Source: JASLBX01 sp036373915 (lineage in GTDB: Bacteria; Actinomycetota; Actinomycetes; Jiangellales; Jiangellaceae). Taken from it: a stretch of DNA of 64,000 bases. Shown one piece after another: positions 17,088 to 28,710 of the stretch; within the stretch, counting starts at the first letter, position 1; every line of letters starts with the position of its first letter. The notes under the pieces were generated by a model. The model saw only the letters and a program-made list of their open reading frames with translations. It searched no databases and was not told the DNA's origin. Made by a program: the position numbers and the translations under genes. The DNA is taken from contig DASUUU010000110.1 in NCBI GenBank assembly GCA_036373915.1, positions 16,728 through 80,727 of the forward strand. Direction: 5' to 3'.

Positions 17088-17945
17088 ATGACAGCTCGAC
17101 GTGTCGCGGGTGCCTTCCTGGCGCTACTCGGCGCCGTTGGCGTTACCGCAAGTGCCTACCTGGACTGGTTCGGCGACCGGACGCCGGAGACGGCCCCGCT
17201 CGATCGGCTTTTCCAGTCTGGCGTCACCGAGCAGGCCTCGTCCTACTGGACCTCCGTGGCGCTCCCGCTCGCCCTCGTCACCGTACTGGCGGCGGTCGGA
17301 GTGATCCTGCGTTCGCGGCTCGTCCTGGCGGTGGCCTGGCTCATCGGGACCGCCACACTGGTGCTGTTCGTCGTCCAGCAGATCAACGACGCCACTGAGT
17401 TCTCTATCGGAGACCTGCAGACCGGCGTCTGGGTTGCGTTCGCCGGTTTGGTCGTCATGCTCCTAGGTCTGCTGAACATGGGTGGACGTGCCGAACCCGA
17501 GGCGGAAGAGGGCGAGCCGGCCGAAGCCTTTGCTGCACGCGAACGCGCCGCGACGGTCGACGACAGGCCCATGGCGACCGGCGCCCGGACCACAGCAACG
17601 ACCGGCACCCCGGCGAGTACGACCGACGCCCCGGCGAGTGCGACCACGTCCACCACGCCGCCCGCCGCAACCGCGTCGAGCACCACGGCCGCCGGCCCTC
17701 CGCCGCCGCCCGAACCGTTGGCCACTGATTCACCGGTGGCGCCTGCTGAGTCCGGACATGCCGAGCCAGTGCCCGAACCAGGTCCGGCTCCAGGTCCCGG
17801 ACCCTCTCCAGGTCCCGGACCCTCTCCAGAACCAGGCCCGGAACCTGAGCCGCCGACGCCCGGACCTGAGCCACACCCGCCCACGCCTGGGCCTGAGCCG
17901 GATCCGGACACGCCGCCGCCGGGCGAGTACCGCCGAGATGCGTAG
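17088..17945 (+). CDS. Membrane protein with long proline-rich tail
   Basis: A 285-aa protein of unknown function. The first 130 residues hold four predicted transmembrane helices (AGAFLALLGAVGVTASAYL, LPLALVTVLAAVGVIL, VLAVAWLIGTATLVLFVV, VWVAFAGLVVMLLGLL). The rest is a low-complexity tail, first Thr/Ala-rich and then Pro/Glu/Gly-rich. Part of the tail is encoded by an exact 18-bp tandem duplication (17790-17807 and 17808-17825), so length is likely to vary between strains. GAGGAGG precedes the ATG. The tail may span or bind the cell wall; that is inference. Confidence 0.75.
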   Translation: MTARRVAGAFLALLGAVGVTASAYLDWFGDRTPETAPLDRLFQSGVTEQASSYWTSVALPLALVTVLAAVGVILRSRLVLAVAWLIGTATLVLFVVQQINDATEFSIGDLQTGVWVAFAGLVVMLLGLLNMGGRAEPEAEEGEPAEAFAARERAATVDDRPMATGARTTATTGTPASTTDAPASATTSTTPPAATASSTTAAGPPPPPEPLATDSPVAPAESGHAEPVPEPGPAPGPGPSPGPGPSPEPGPEPEPPTPGPEPHPPTPGPEPDPDTPPPGEYRRDA

Positions 17946-17994
17946 CAGGCAGGCGCCGTCCCCGGCCACTCCACTGGGCCGCCCACCAGACTCA

Positions 17995-18034
17995 GCGACT
18001 TACCTACACGCACGCATGCCTGTAGGTAAGTCGC
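17995..18034. terminator. Bidirectional terminator hairpin between membrane protein and acnA
   Basis: Perfect 14-bp arms (GCGACTTACCTACA at 17995-18008 and its complement at 18021-18034) enclose a 12-nt loop. It lies in the gap between convergent stops at 17945 and 18060. There is no U-tract. Confidence 0.75.
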
Positions 18035-18059
18035 ACCGCCTGCCGAACGTGATCGAACG

Positions 18060-20882
<2,823 letters not shown>

Positions 20883-20979
20883 GTCACTACCGCCTTCCTG
20901 ATTCGGCTGTTGCATCCATCGTCGCGGATCGCCGCCAGATAGGTGACTCCTAAGCCTGGCCAATCCGCGAACGAAGAAG

Positions 20980-20993
20980 TCTTGAGCTCAAGA
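20980..20993. promoter_or_regulatory. Palindrome upstream of acnA, candidate operator
   Basis: TCTTGAGCTCAAGA is a perfect 14-bp palindrome about 100 bp upstream of the acnA start, in the 144-bp gap that must contain the acnA promoter. It does not match operators I can name. A regulator of the TCA cycle or of iron response is possible but unproven. Confidence 0.35.
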
Positions 20994-21026
20994 TACACGA
21001 CGTAAAGGTTGTTTGCCTACGTAACC

Positions 21027-21950
21027 CTAGAGATCGGCGGCCACATCAGCAGCGATCAGCTCCAAATGGTCCATATCGGTCAGGTCGAGTACCTGAAGGT
21101 AGAAGCGCGAGGCGCCGAGCTTGCTGAGCGACCGGAGCCGGTCGACGAGCTCGGCCGGCGTGCCGCCGAAGGCATGATCGCGTAACTCGCGGGGGTCGCG
21201 CCCGATGGCCTCCGCACGCCTGGCCAGCTCCGCCTCGTCCGAACCCACGCACACCGTTGCAGCGACCGAGTAGACCAGATCGTCCGGATCGCGCCCGGCC
21301 TCCTCGCACGCGCGACGCACTCTGTCGAACCGCTCGGCAAGCACGGTGTCAGATACCCGGAAGCTGTTGTACTCGGCGGCGAATCGGGCGGCGGCCGCCG
21401 GTGTCCGGCGCGGGCCGGTGCCGCCGACGATGATGGGAACCGGCCGCTGGATCGGCTTGGGCAACGCCGGCGAGTCGACCAGGGTGAAGTGCGCTCCGGC
21501 GTACGAGTACCGCTCACCGAGCGGGGTCGACCACAACCCGGTGATCAGTTCCAGTTGCTCTTCGAGCAGGTCGAACCGGTTCGGCGGGTACGGGATGCCG
21601 TACGCGCGATGCTCCTGCTCGAACCAGCCCGCACCCAGGCCCAGCTCCACTCGCCCGCCGGACATCTGGTCGATCTGCGCGACCTGGATCGCGAGTACGC
21701 CCGGATGGCGGAACGTCACTGGTGTGACGAGCGTTCCCAGCCGGATCCGGGACGTCTCGCGGGCCAGACCGGCCAGCGTCGTCCAGGCATCCGTCGGTCC
21801 CGGCAGTCCATCGATGTGATCGCCCATGTGCAGGTAGTGGTCCGATCGGAAGAAGCCGTCGAAACCCAGGCGTTCAGCCGCCTTCGCGACGCGCAGGAGG
21901 TCGTCGTACGAGGCCCCTTGCTGAGGTTCGGTGAAGATCCGCAGGTCCAT
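21027..21950 (-). CDS. LLM class F420-dependent oxidoreductase
   Basis: A 307-aa luciferase-like TIM-barrel protein. Evidence is the N-terminal MDLRIFTEPQQGASYDDLLRVAKAAERLGFDGFFRSDHY, the SGGRVELGLGAGWFEQEHRAYGIPYP signature near residue 100, and the phosphate-binding VPIIVGGTGPRRTPAAAARFA. The F420-binding LLM subgroup shares these motifs and is abundant in actinobacteria. The substrate is unknown. Its start faces the uracil methyltransferase stop on the same strand, with a 67-bp gap. Confidence 0.87.
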   Translation of the reverse strand: MDLRIFTEPQQGASYDDLLRVAKAAERLGFDGFFRSDHYLHMGDHIDGLPGPTDAWTTLAGLARETSRIRLGTLVTPVTFRHPGVLAIQVAQIDQMSGGRVELGLGAGWFEQEHRAYGIPYPPNRFDLLEEQLELITGLWSTPLGERYSYAGAHFTLVDSPALPKPIQRPVPIIVGGTGPRRTPAAAARFAAEYNSFRVSDTVLAERFDRVRRACEEAGRDPDDLVYSVAATVCVGSDEAELARRAEAIGRDPRELRDHAFGGTPAELVDRLRSLSKLGASRFYLQVLDLTDMDHLELIAADVAADL

Positions 21951-22017
21951 GCCCTCAACCCTGCCATGTCGCTCGCCGGGTGACCCACTGAGCCGTCCTC
22001 GGCGCCGGACAAGAAGA

Positions 22018-23280
22018 TCATTTCGGGCCGAGAAGGGCCACGCACTCGACGTGATGGGTCATCGGGAACATGTCGAAAGCCCGCAAGTCACGCAGCACGT
22101 AGCCGAGCGCGGCAAAGGTGGCGACATCGCGGGCCAGCGCGGCCGGATCACATGCCACGTACGCGACCGCACGTGACCCGAGCCCTGCGACCTGCCGTAC
22201 CACCTTCTCGCCGGCACCGGATCGTGGCGGATCCAGCACCACGACGTCCACGAGTTCGCGCGGAATCCAGGTGTCCACGCTTCCCTGGACCAGCCGCACC
22301 CACGGCATGTCGTGCAGGTTCCTGCGAGCGTCGGCGACGGCCCGCCGGTCCGATTCGACCGCGATGACCGAACCCTGCGGGCCGACCCGCGAGGCTATCG
22401 CTCCGGCGAACAGTCCCACTCCGGCGTACAGGTCGAGCGCCCGCTCGGCAGGCTCCGGGCGGACCGCCGCCATGACCGCGTCCACGAGGGTGCCGGCCGC
22501 TCCGGGGTGGACCTGCCAGAACCCACCACCGCTCACCCGCCACGCCCGCCCTGCAACCTGCTCGGTCACATACGTGCGGCCCCTCATCCGGGCGCCGTCG
22601 ACGATCACCGATGATTCCTCCGGCAGCTGCGGTATGCGCAGGGCGCCGCTGTCGGCCGCAGACCGGATCACGACGGCCCGTTCACCTGTCGACGACGCGA
22701 TGGCCTCGACCGACGCGGCTCCCGGCCAGAGCCGGCCGGGCACGTCGAGCTCACGGATGCGCGGGTGGGCGATCAGGCAGTCGTCGATCGGCTCGATGTC
22801 GTGGGACCGGTGCCGGCGCAGGCCGGCTCGCCCGTCCCCCGCCACGGCGAAGTTCACCCGCGTTCGCCACCCGAGGCCGTCAGCCGGCGCACCGGGGACC
22901 GGCTCCACGTGCACCGTCGTGTCCACCCCTGCCAGCCGCCGCAACTGCTCGGCCACGACCGCGGCCTTGAGGTCGCGTTGCGCCGCGACCGACACATGCT
23001 GCCAATCGCACCCGCCGCATCGTCCCGGGCCGGCGAACGGGCACGGTGCCGTCACCCGGTCAGGCGATGGCTCGAGGACTTCGACCGCGTCCGCACGCCC
23101 GTATCGGGAGCGAAGCTCGGTCAGCCGGGCGCGAACCCGCTCACCCGGCAGCGCGTGCCGGACGAACACCACCCGCCCGTCGTGCCTTGCGACGCACACT
23201 CCCCCATGCGCGACCGGTCCGACGACCAACTCGACAAGATCGCCGGTCGACGGCAGGGACTCACCGGTCAGGCTTCTCAC
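22018..23280 (-). CDS. Class I SAM-dependent RNA (uracil-5-) methyltransferase, RlmD/TrmA type
   Basis: A 420-aa RNA methyltransferase. It starts with a TRAM RNA-binding domain (residues about 8-65), followed by the [4Fe-4S] cysteine cluster CPFAGPGRCGGCDWQHV. The C-terminal Rossmann methyltransferase domain has LDLYAGVGLFAG and the ESDRRAVADARRN acidic loop. The catalytic cysteine is in YVACDPAALARD, equivalent to the SCNP motif. The rRNA or tRNA target cannot be distinguished. The GTG start overlaps the end of the APC permease gene by 20 nt. Confidence 0.88.
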   Translation of the reverse strand: MRSLTGESLPSTGDLVELVVGPVAHGGVCVARHDGRVVFVRHALPGERVRARLTELRSRYGRADAVEVLEPSPDRVTAPCPFAGPGRCGGCDWQHVSVAAQRDLKAAVVAEQLRRLAGVDTTVHVEPVPGAPADGLGWRTRVNFAVAGDGRAGLRRHRSHDIEPIDDCLIAHPRIRELDVPGRLWPGAASVEAIASSTGERAVVIRSAADSGALRIPQLPEESSVIVDGARMRGRTYVTEQVAGRAWRVSGGGFWQVHPGAAGTLVDAVMAAVRPEPAERALDLYAGVGLFAGAIASRVGPQGSVIAVESDRRAVADARRNLHDMPWVRLVQGSVDTWIPRELVDVVVLDPPRSGAGEKVVRQVAGLGSRAVAYVACDPAALARDVATFAALGYVLRDLRAFDMFPMTHHVECVALLGPK

Positions 23281-25207
23281 CCGCCCGGGTCGAGTGCAAC
23301 TGCCACGGCACCATGGTGACCATCACACCAGGGGTGAACATCAGTCGCGTCCGCAACCGCAACGCGCTCTTGTTGTGCAGCACCTGCTCCCACCAGCGGC
23401 CGAGCACGTACTCCGGGATGTACACGACCACGAGGTCGCGCGGGCTCTCGCGGCGGATCCCGTTGACGTAGTCCAGAACCGGCCCATTGATCTCCCGGTA
23501 CGGTGAGTCCAGCACCTTCAACGGCACAGGGATCCCCCGCCTGTCCCACTCGTCGGTGAGCGCGCGTGTCTCGGCCACGTCGATGTTGACCGTGACCGCC
23601 TCGAGCAGGTCCGGCTGGCTGCTGCGCGCATACGCCAGGGCCCGCATCGTCGGCTTGTGCAGCCGCGACACCAGGACGATCGCGTGGACTCGGGACGGCA
23701 GCAACGTGTCGCCGGACCTGTCGCCCACGGCCAGCTCGGTCTCGACTCTCACATAGTGTGCGCGGATCCCGCGCATGACGAGGTACAGCGCGACGATCGC
23801 AGCGGGGACGACCCACACCCCGCCGGTGAACCCGCTCACCACGACCACGAGAGCAGCGACGCCGGTCAGGACTGCGGCCACCCCGCTGAGAACTCGCGCG
23901 CGTACGGCGGCGGTCTTCTCGGTCGCGCGGAGCGGACCGCTCAGGTGCCGATTCCAGTGCCGGACCATTCCAGCCTGGCCGAGGCAGATGCCGAGCAAGA
24001 CACTCGCGACGTACGGCGGGACCAGGCGCGTCACTGACACGTCGAAGGCGATGACCGCCACGACAGCGGCGGCGGCGATCACCATGACGGCGCTGGTGAA
24101 GGCATGCCGGTCACCGCGGTGATGCAGCTGTCGAGGCAGATGCCGCTGCCGCGCCATGATCGACCCGAGCATGGGGAACGTCTCGAAAGCGGTGAGCGCC
24201 GCCACCAGCAGCACCAGCACCGTGGCCAGCTGGACCAGGAAGAACCCGAATGTGCCGTCCTCGAACACCGCGGCGGCAAGCTGGGCGAGCACCGTGCGCT
24301 GCGGTTCGCCCTCGCAGTCGAAACCGACCAGGTCGCACGCATCGGCCGTATACCGCACGTCCGCGATCACAGCCAGCGCGGTGACGCCCACGAACAGCAC
24401 CACGACGACCACACCGGTGATCAGCAGCGTGGTGGCGGCGTTCTGCCGCTTTGGCTTGCGAAACGCAGGCGCCGCTCCCACGATCGTCCCGAGCCCGGCA
24501 ACGGCCACTCCGCCGATGGCCGCGGCACGCAAGGCAAGAAGCACCAGTGCCAGGCCGCCCACCTCACCAAGCTCGGCCGCGACCTCGAACTCGGCGCTCT
24601 CGGCGACCGGCGTGTCCCCCGTGGCTGCGCCCGCCAACCCCCAGGCCAGCATGGCCACGATGCTGATAACAAAGAGGTAGGTCGGCGCGGCGAACACAAC
24701 TCCGCCGGCTCGCAGGCCCCGAAGGTTCAGGACCGCCAGCACCACGACCGTCCCGATCGCGATCGGGAGCATGGACCCGTCCAGCGCGGGAAAGGCGGAG
24801 ATCAGGTTGTCCACCGCCGCCGCCACCGCGACCGCGATGGTGAGCACGAGCGCGGTGAGCATCACCGCGCCGGTCGCCAGGGCGGCGTGCTCACCGAGGT
24901 TGCGCACCGCGACCTCGTAGTCGCCGCCACCGTTGGGGTACGCCCGCACCAGCCTGCGGTACGACACGACGACGACGAACATGAGGACGACCACGCCGGC
25001 GGCCACCCACGGGGTCAGGTAGAGGAGGCTCAGCCCGCCGAGGGTCAGGACGACGAGCATTTCCTGTGTGGCGTAGGCGACGGACGAGACGGTGTCGCTG
25101 GAGTACACCGGGAGCGCGACGCGTTTGGGCAGGCGAGGCTGCACCCGGTCGTACGCCCACCTGCGCCCGACCAGCAACCGTTTCGAGATATCGCCCACGC
25201 TAGGCAC
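23261..25207 (-). CDS. APC superfamily permease
   Basis: A 648-aa membrane protein. Twelve or so hydrophobic helices follow an amphipathic N-terminus (LPVYSSDTVSSVAYATQEML, then repeated Ala/Val-rich helices). The hydrophilic C-terminal 150 residues resemble those of KUP-like or amino-acid/K+ permeases. It is divergent from, and 93 bp from, a tandem pair of TrkA-type K+ regulatory subunits. This gene order is conserved in actinobacteria and suggests a role in potassium or amino-acid homeostasis. The substrate is unknown. Start is GTG. Confidence 0.87.
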   Translation of the reverse strand: MPSVGDISKRLLVGRRWAYDRVQPRLPKRVALPVYSSDTVSSVAYATQEMLVVLTLGGLSLLYLTPWVAAGVVVLMFVVVVSYRRLVRAYPNGGGDYEVAVRNLGEHAALATGAVMLTALVLTIAVAVAAAVDNLISAFPALDGSMLPIAIGTVVVLAVLNLRGLRAGGVVFAAPTYLFVISIVAMLAWGLAGAATGDTPVAESAEFEVAAELGEVGGLALVLLALRAAAIGGVAVAGLGTIVGAAPAFRKPKRQNAATTLLITGVVVVVLFVGVTALAVIADVRYTADACDLVGFDCEGEPQRTVLAQLAAAVFEDGTFGFFLVQLATVLVLLVAALTAFETFPMLGSIMARQRHLPRQLHHRGDRHAFTSAVMVIAAAAVVAVIAFDVSVTRLVPPYVASVLLGICLGQAGMVRHWNRHLSGPLRATEKTAAVRARVLSGVAAVLTGVAALVVVVSGFTGGVWVVPAAIVALYLVMRGIRAHYVRVETELAVGDRSGDTLLPSRVHAIVLVSRLHKPTMRALAYARSSQPDLLEAVTVNIDVAETRALTDEWDRRGIPVPLKVLDSPYREINGPVLDYVNGIRRESPRDLVVVYIPEYVLGRWWEQVLHNKSALRLRTRLMFTPGVMVTMVPWQLHSTRAGEKPDR

Positions 25208-25300
25208 GGTGCAGCATGGTAGGCGTACTGGTACGGGCTATGAAGGGCGACCGGCCGTGTACGGTCAACTCAATCATGAGCCGTGCGTGAAAGGACCGCT

Positions 25301-25966
25301 GTGTACGTCGTCATCATGGGGTGTGGCCGGGTGGGTTCGACCCTGGCCCAGATCCTGGAGTCTCGCGGCCATACCGTGGCGATCATCGACCAGGATCCGG
25401 ACGCCTTCCGGCGGCTGCCGCCCGGTTTCGAGGGCCGGACCGTGGCCGGAATCGGGTTCGACCGTGAGGTCCTGCTCGAGGCTGGGATCGAGCAGGCCGA
25501 CGCGTTCGCGGCCGTCAGCAGCGGCGACAACTCCAACATCATCTCCGCGCGGCTGGCTCGGGAGACCTACGGGATCAACACCGTGGTCGCGCGCATCTAC
25601 GACCCCGGCCGCGCGGAGGTCTACCAGCGGCTCGGCATCCCGACAGTGGCTACGGTGCGCTGGACCGCCGACCAGGTGATCCGCCGCCTGTTGCCAGAGG
25701 GCTCCGAGACCGAGTGGGTGGACCCGTCGGGCACGATCCGCCTCGCCGAGGTTCACGCCGCGAAGACCTGGGTCGGGCATCCGGTCTCAGCACTCGAGGA
25801 GGCGTCCGGTACCCGCGTCGCGTTTCTCACCCGCTACGGGGACGGATTGCTGCCCCAGCCCGACACCATCATCCAAGAGGGAGACCTCGTGCACGTTGCC
25901 ATGCGCGTCGAGGACGCGCCACACGTCGCAGAGGTCTTCGAAACAGAGCCGGAGGTGGAGCCCTGA
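25301..25966 (+). CDS. TrkA-type potassium uptake regulatory subunit (CeoB-like)
   Basis: A 221-aa RCK protein. The NAD-binding domain is VYVVIMGCGRVGSTLAQILESRGHTVAIIDQD, followed by a TrkA-C domain near residues 140-215 (LAEVHAAKTWVGHPVSALEEASG). It gates a membrane K+ channel or transporter in response to NAD(H) or nucleotide. GTG at 25301 is preceded by AAGGA six bases away; an earlier start adds six residues. The stop overlaps the ATG of the second TrkA gene by one base (TGATG), so the two subunits are made together. Confidence 0.9.
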   Translation: MYVVIMGCGRVGSTLAQILESRGHTVAIIDQDPDAFRRLPPGFEGRTVAGIGFDREVLLEAGIEQADAFAAVSSGDNSNIISARLARETYGINTVVARIYDPGRAEVYQRLGIPTVATVRWTADQVIRRLLPEGSETEWVDPSGTIRLAEVHAAKTWVGHPVSALEEASGTRVAFLTRYGDGLLPQPDTIIQEGDLVHVAMRVEDAPHVAEVFETEPEVEP

Positions 25967-26643
25967 TGCGCGTTGCAATAGCCGGGGCCGGCAATGTCGG
26001 CCGATCGATCGCGGCCGAGTTGATTCACAACGGTCACGAAGTGCTGCTCATCGACAAGGCACCGCGCGCGATCAAGCCGGAGTCCGTACCCGAGGCCGAA
26101 TGGCTGCTCGCGGACGCCTGCGAACTGTCGATGTTGGCCGAAGCGCAGCTGGAACGCTGCAAGGTCACCATTGCGGCCACTGGGGACGACAAGGCCAACC
26201 TCGTGGTGTCGCTGCTCTCCAAGACCGAGTTCGGCGTGCCGCGGGTGGTGGCGCGGGTCAACCACCCCAAGAACGAGTGGTTGTTCAACGAGGCGTGGGG
26301 CGTCGATGTGTCGGTGTCCACGCCGCGCATCATGAGCGCGCTCGTCGAAGAGGCGGTCAGCGTCGGTGACCTGGTGCGGTTGTTCACCTTCCGGCAGGGC
26401 GAGGCGAACCTGGTAGAGCTCACGCTGCCGGAGGACTCGCCGATCGTCGGCACCGCCATCGCGGACATCGCGTGGCCGGTCGACACCACGCTGGTGTCGG
26501 TGATCAGGGGCAAACACGTGCACGCTCCGCTGCCCGACCTGCCGCTGGAGGCAGCGGACGAGCTCATCTTCGTCACCACCGCCGAGCACGAGGGCCCGCT
26601 CGAGGCACTCTTGTCGCCACACGCCCACCCGGCAGCGGGCTAA
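25966..26643 (+). CDS. TrkA-type potassium uptake regulatory subunit (CeoC-like)
   Basis: A 225-aa second RCK subunit. The NAD-binding motif MRVAIAGAGNVGRSIAAELIHNGHEVLLID is followed by the conserved ACELSMLAEAQLERC segment and a TrkA-C domain (about 140-215). GGAGGTGGAG precedes the ATG. Pairs of TrkA genes beside an APC/Trk-like permease are typical of actinobacteria; together they probably regulate the divergent permease. A cluster of repeats lies between its stop and the next gene. Confidence 0.9.
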   Translation: MRVAIAGAGNVGRSIAAELIHNGHEVLLIDKAPRAIKPESVPEAEWLLADACELSMLAEAQLERCKVTIAATGDDKANLVVSLLSKTEFGVPRVVARVNHPKNEWLFNEAWGVDVSVSTPRIMSALVEEAVSVGDLVRLFTFRQGEANLVELTLPEDSPIVGTAIADIAWPVDTTLVSVIRGKHVHAPLPDLPLEAADELIFVTTAEHEGPLEALLSPHAHPAAG

Positions 26644-26686
26644 GGCCGGCCGGCCCGGACGCCAGGCGCCCAGCCCAGTCGGTGAC

Positions 26687-26871
26687 GATCAGGTGCTGGA
26701 CCAACCTTCTGACCTGGGCCTTCACCTGATTTCCTCACCTGATCGTTCAGTGTCCGCATGCTGAGAACCGATCAGGTGACCAACCGGTCGAGTGGCCTGC
26801 GTACGTCCCGTCCCCTTCTCCCCTGATCGACATGCGGGCACCGATCAGGTGACAAAACGGAGATCAGGTGA
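26687..26871. repeat. Cluster of CGATCAGGTGA palindromic repeats (copy 1)
   Basis: In the 272-bp gap between convergent genes, the half-site (C)GATCAGGTGA or its complement appears at 26687-26695, 26722-26730, 26735-26745, 26769-26779, 26842-26852 and 26861-26871, with a partial copy at 26822-26829. Opposed pairs form stem-loops: 26735-26745 with 26769-26779, and 26822-26829 with 26842-26852. The 16-mer CGATCAGGTGACCAAC at 26769-26784 recurs exactly at 39212-39227. Spacing is irregular. Role unknown. Confidence 0.8.
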
Positions 26872-26915
26872 GAAAGCCGCTCGGGGAACCGGGCGGTCCG
26901 ATCCACAAGGGTGGC

Positions 26916-27629
26916 TCAGGAGTCGGCGTCGGCTTCCGCACTCTGCGCAGCGGCCTTCTCCCGCTCCTGGTGTGCCTGGTAGGCCGGGCGGATGATGATC
27001 CATGACAAGTAGGCCACCAACAGGAACAGCGGCCAGCTCATCGCGAGCCGGGCGCCGGCCAGCCAGCCGAGCCGATCCTCGCCTGCCAGGTACAGAGGGA
27101 CCTGAACAGACAGCCGCAGCGCGAACATCACGACCCACAACGCGCTGGCCTTCATGAATGCCCGGAAAAGGACGGGATCGCGCCGCCACGACGTGCCCTG
27201 CCCGGTCACCAGCCCGACGATCACGCCGAGCAGCGGCCAGCGGATGATGATCGAGATCAGGTAGGCCAGCCCGTACCCGATATTCACCGCGAACCCGGTG
27301 AGAAAGATGTCCTGCGCGCGCCCCGTGCGGTATGCGAGGAACGCCGCGATGCCGAGCCCGAAGAAGCCGGCGATGACGTTCTGCAGGGGTTCGCGGCGGG
27401 CCAGCCGGATGACCGCAAGCAGCGCACCGGACCCGAGGGCGGCCCAGATCGCAACCGAGAGGTCATGGCCGGTCAGGAAGTAGACCACGGTGAACAGCGC
27501 CAGCGGAAGCCCGGCGTCCAGCAGCGCCCCCGGGCCGAGCGCCGTCCTGGCGCGGAACTGCTCGCTGTTCGCGATGGCCTGCGCAAACCCGTTGGCTCGC
27601 GGCTGCCGAGCCGACTCCTCGGCCGTCAT
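26916..27629 (-). CDS. DUF3159 membrane protein
   Basis: A 237-aa integral membrane protein of the actinobacterial DUF3159 family, function unknown. About six hydrophobic helices are visible, starting with GPGALLDAGLPLALFTVVYFL. The family segment QDIFLTGFAVNIGYGLAYLISIIIRWPLLG and the GQGTSWRRDP loop are intact. Its ATG overlaps the stop of the upstream OB-fold gene (ATGA), so it closes the dut-DUF3710-OB-DUF3159 operon. Confidence 0.88.
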   Translation of the reverse strand: MTAEESARQPRANGFAQAIANSEQFRARTALGPGALLDAGLPLALFTVVYFLTGHDLSVAIWAALGSGALLAVIRLARREPLQNVIAGFFGLGIAAFLAYRTGRAQDIFLTGFAVNIGYGLAYLISIIIRWPLLGVIVGLVTGQGTSWRRDPVLFRAFMKASALWVVMFALRLSVQVPLYLAGEDRLGWLAGARLAMSWPLFLLVAYLSWIIIRPAYQAHQEREKAAAQSAEADADS

Positions 27630-28009
27630 GCCGCACCGGCCGGCAGCAGTTGGTACCGGGGGTTGTACATCACTCGGCGCCCTTCCACTGTGCTGATCCG
27701 ACCGGTGGCGATCAGTTTACGGCCGCAGTCGATGCCGCCGATCCGACGGCGGCCGAGCCAGATCAGGGTGAGCACGTCGGTGCCGTCGAACAATTCGGCC
27801 TCCAGCGCCGGCAGTCCGGCCCTGGGCTGCAGGGTGACGGTCTGGAGGGTTCCCCGGATCGACGCGACCTGCCGGTCACCGACGTCGGCGAGGCATTTGC
27901 AGCCGGACTCCTCGGCTTCTGCGCGCAGTCGTTCGGCATCGCGGTCGAACTCAGACTCGGACGCCCATTTCGTGACGGCCTCCCAGAGGCCGTGTCGACG
28001 TTCACCCAT
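27626..28009 (-). CDS. OB-fold nucleic acid-binding domain protein
   Basis: A 127-aa small protein. After a helical N-terminus it contains a predicted OB fold (about residues 45-120; VASIRGTLQTVTLQPRAGLPALEAELFDGTDVLTLIWLGRRRIGGI). The fold resembles the tRNA-anticodon/DNA-polymerase OB family, and the binding partner is unknown. ATG at 28009 is chosen over an earlier in-frame ATG because MGERRHGLW fits the family start. It sits between DUF3710 (50-bp gap) and DUF3159 (4-nt overlap). Confidence 0.82.
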   Translation of the reverse strand: MGERRHGLWEAVTKWASESEFDRDAERLRAEAEESGCKCLADVGDRQVASIRGTLQTVTLQPRAGLPALEAELFDGTDVLTLIWLGRRRIGGIDCGRKLIATGRISTVEGRRVMYNPRYQLLPAGAA

Positions 28010-28059
28010 CACAGACGAGGGTAGCGCGGCCGAGTCGGGCCACCACACTTACCGCTCGA

Positions 28060-28710
28060 TCATGCTTGCTGCTCGGGCTGCTGCGGCGGCCGCAGCGCAA
28101 TGAGATCGCCAGGCGCCATCGGATTGTCGCCCCGCACGACGACGGTGTCGCGCACGACCTGTACCAGCCGGCCGAACGCCTCCGGGCTGCTGGTCGCGGC
28201 ACCGAGAAACGTCGCGCGGAGCATCCACCGCGGTCCGTCGATGCCCACGCTTCGGGACGGTTGGACGGCCTTCTTGCCGTCGGGCGTGGTCACGGGCAGC
28301 ACGATCCGGACCTCCGTACCGAACGGACCTGCGGCCTCCTCCACCGTGCCACCCCTGCGTTGAGCGTCGGCGGCGATCTGAAGTCGGGTCTGATCCCACA
28401 ACCCCGAACTGCGTGGCGCCGCGACGGGGATCATCTGCACCGCACCGTCGTCGAGCACCACCATGACGCTCGCCGGCCGGCCGGACTTCTCATCGACCTG
28501 TAGCTGCAACTTCATGCCCTCGACCCGCGGCACCAGCAGCGCGCCCAGGTCGATGCGGTCGGCGCGGGCTCGCTCGACATCTACCTCGGCCGAGTCGTAC
28601 GGACCGCTCGTGCGGGGAGTCTTGCCGGCCGAGCTCTCGTCCGGGTCGGGGGTCGGCTGGGCCGGCTCGGCCCCTTCTTCATCGCGCGGCCGGCGGCGGA
28701 AGATACTCAT
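28060..28710 (-). CDS. DUF3710 family protein
   Basis: A 216-aa protein of the actinobacterial DUF3710 family, function unknown. The N-terminus MSIFRRRP is followed by an acidic, proline-rich linker. The conserved domain spans about residues 45-205, with RIDLGALLVPRVEGMKLQLQ, a VMVVLDDGAVQMIPVAAPRSSGLWD segment, and GIDGPRWMLRATFLG. Its ATG overlaps the dut stop (ATGA). The order dut-DUF3710-OB-DUF3159 next to trkA genes is common in actinobacteria, suggesting a house-keeping role. Confidence 0.88.
   Translation of the reverse strand: MSIFRRRPRDEEGAEPAQPTPDPDESSAGKTPRTSGPYDSAEVDVERARADRIDLGALLVPRVEGMKLQLQVDEKSGRPASVMVVLDDGAVQMIPVAAPRSSGLWDQTRLQIAADAQRRGGTVEEAAGPFGTEVRIVLPVTTPDGKKAVQPSRSVGIDGPRWMLRATFLGAATSSPEAFGRLVQVVRDTVVVRGDNPMAPGDLIALRPPQQPEQQA

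Noticed and set aside
26687..26871. CRISPR-like array
   Set aside because: Half-sites are about 10 bp, face both ways and have irregular spacing; no cas genes are present.
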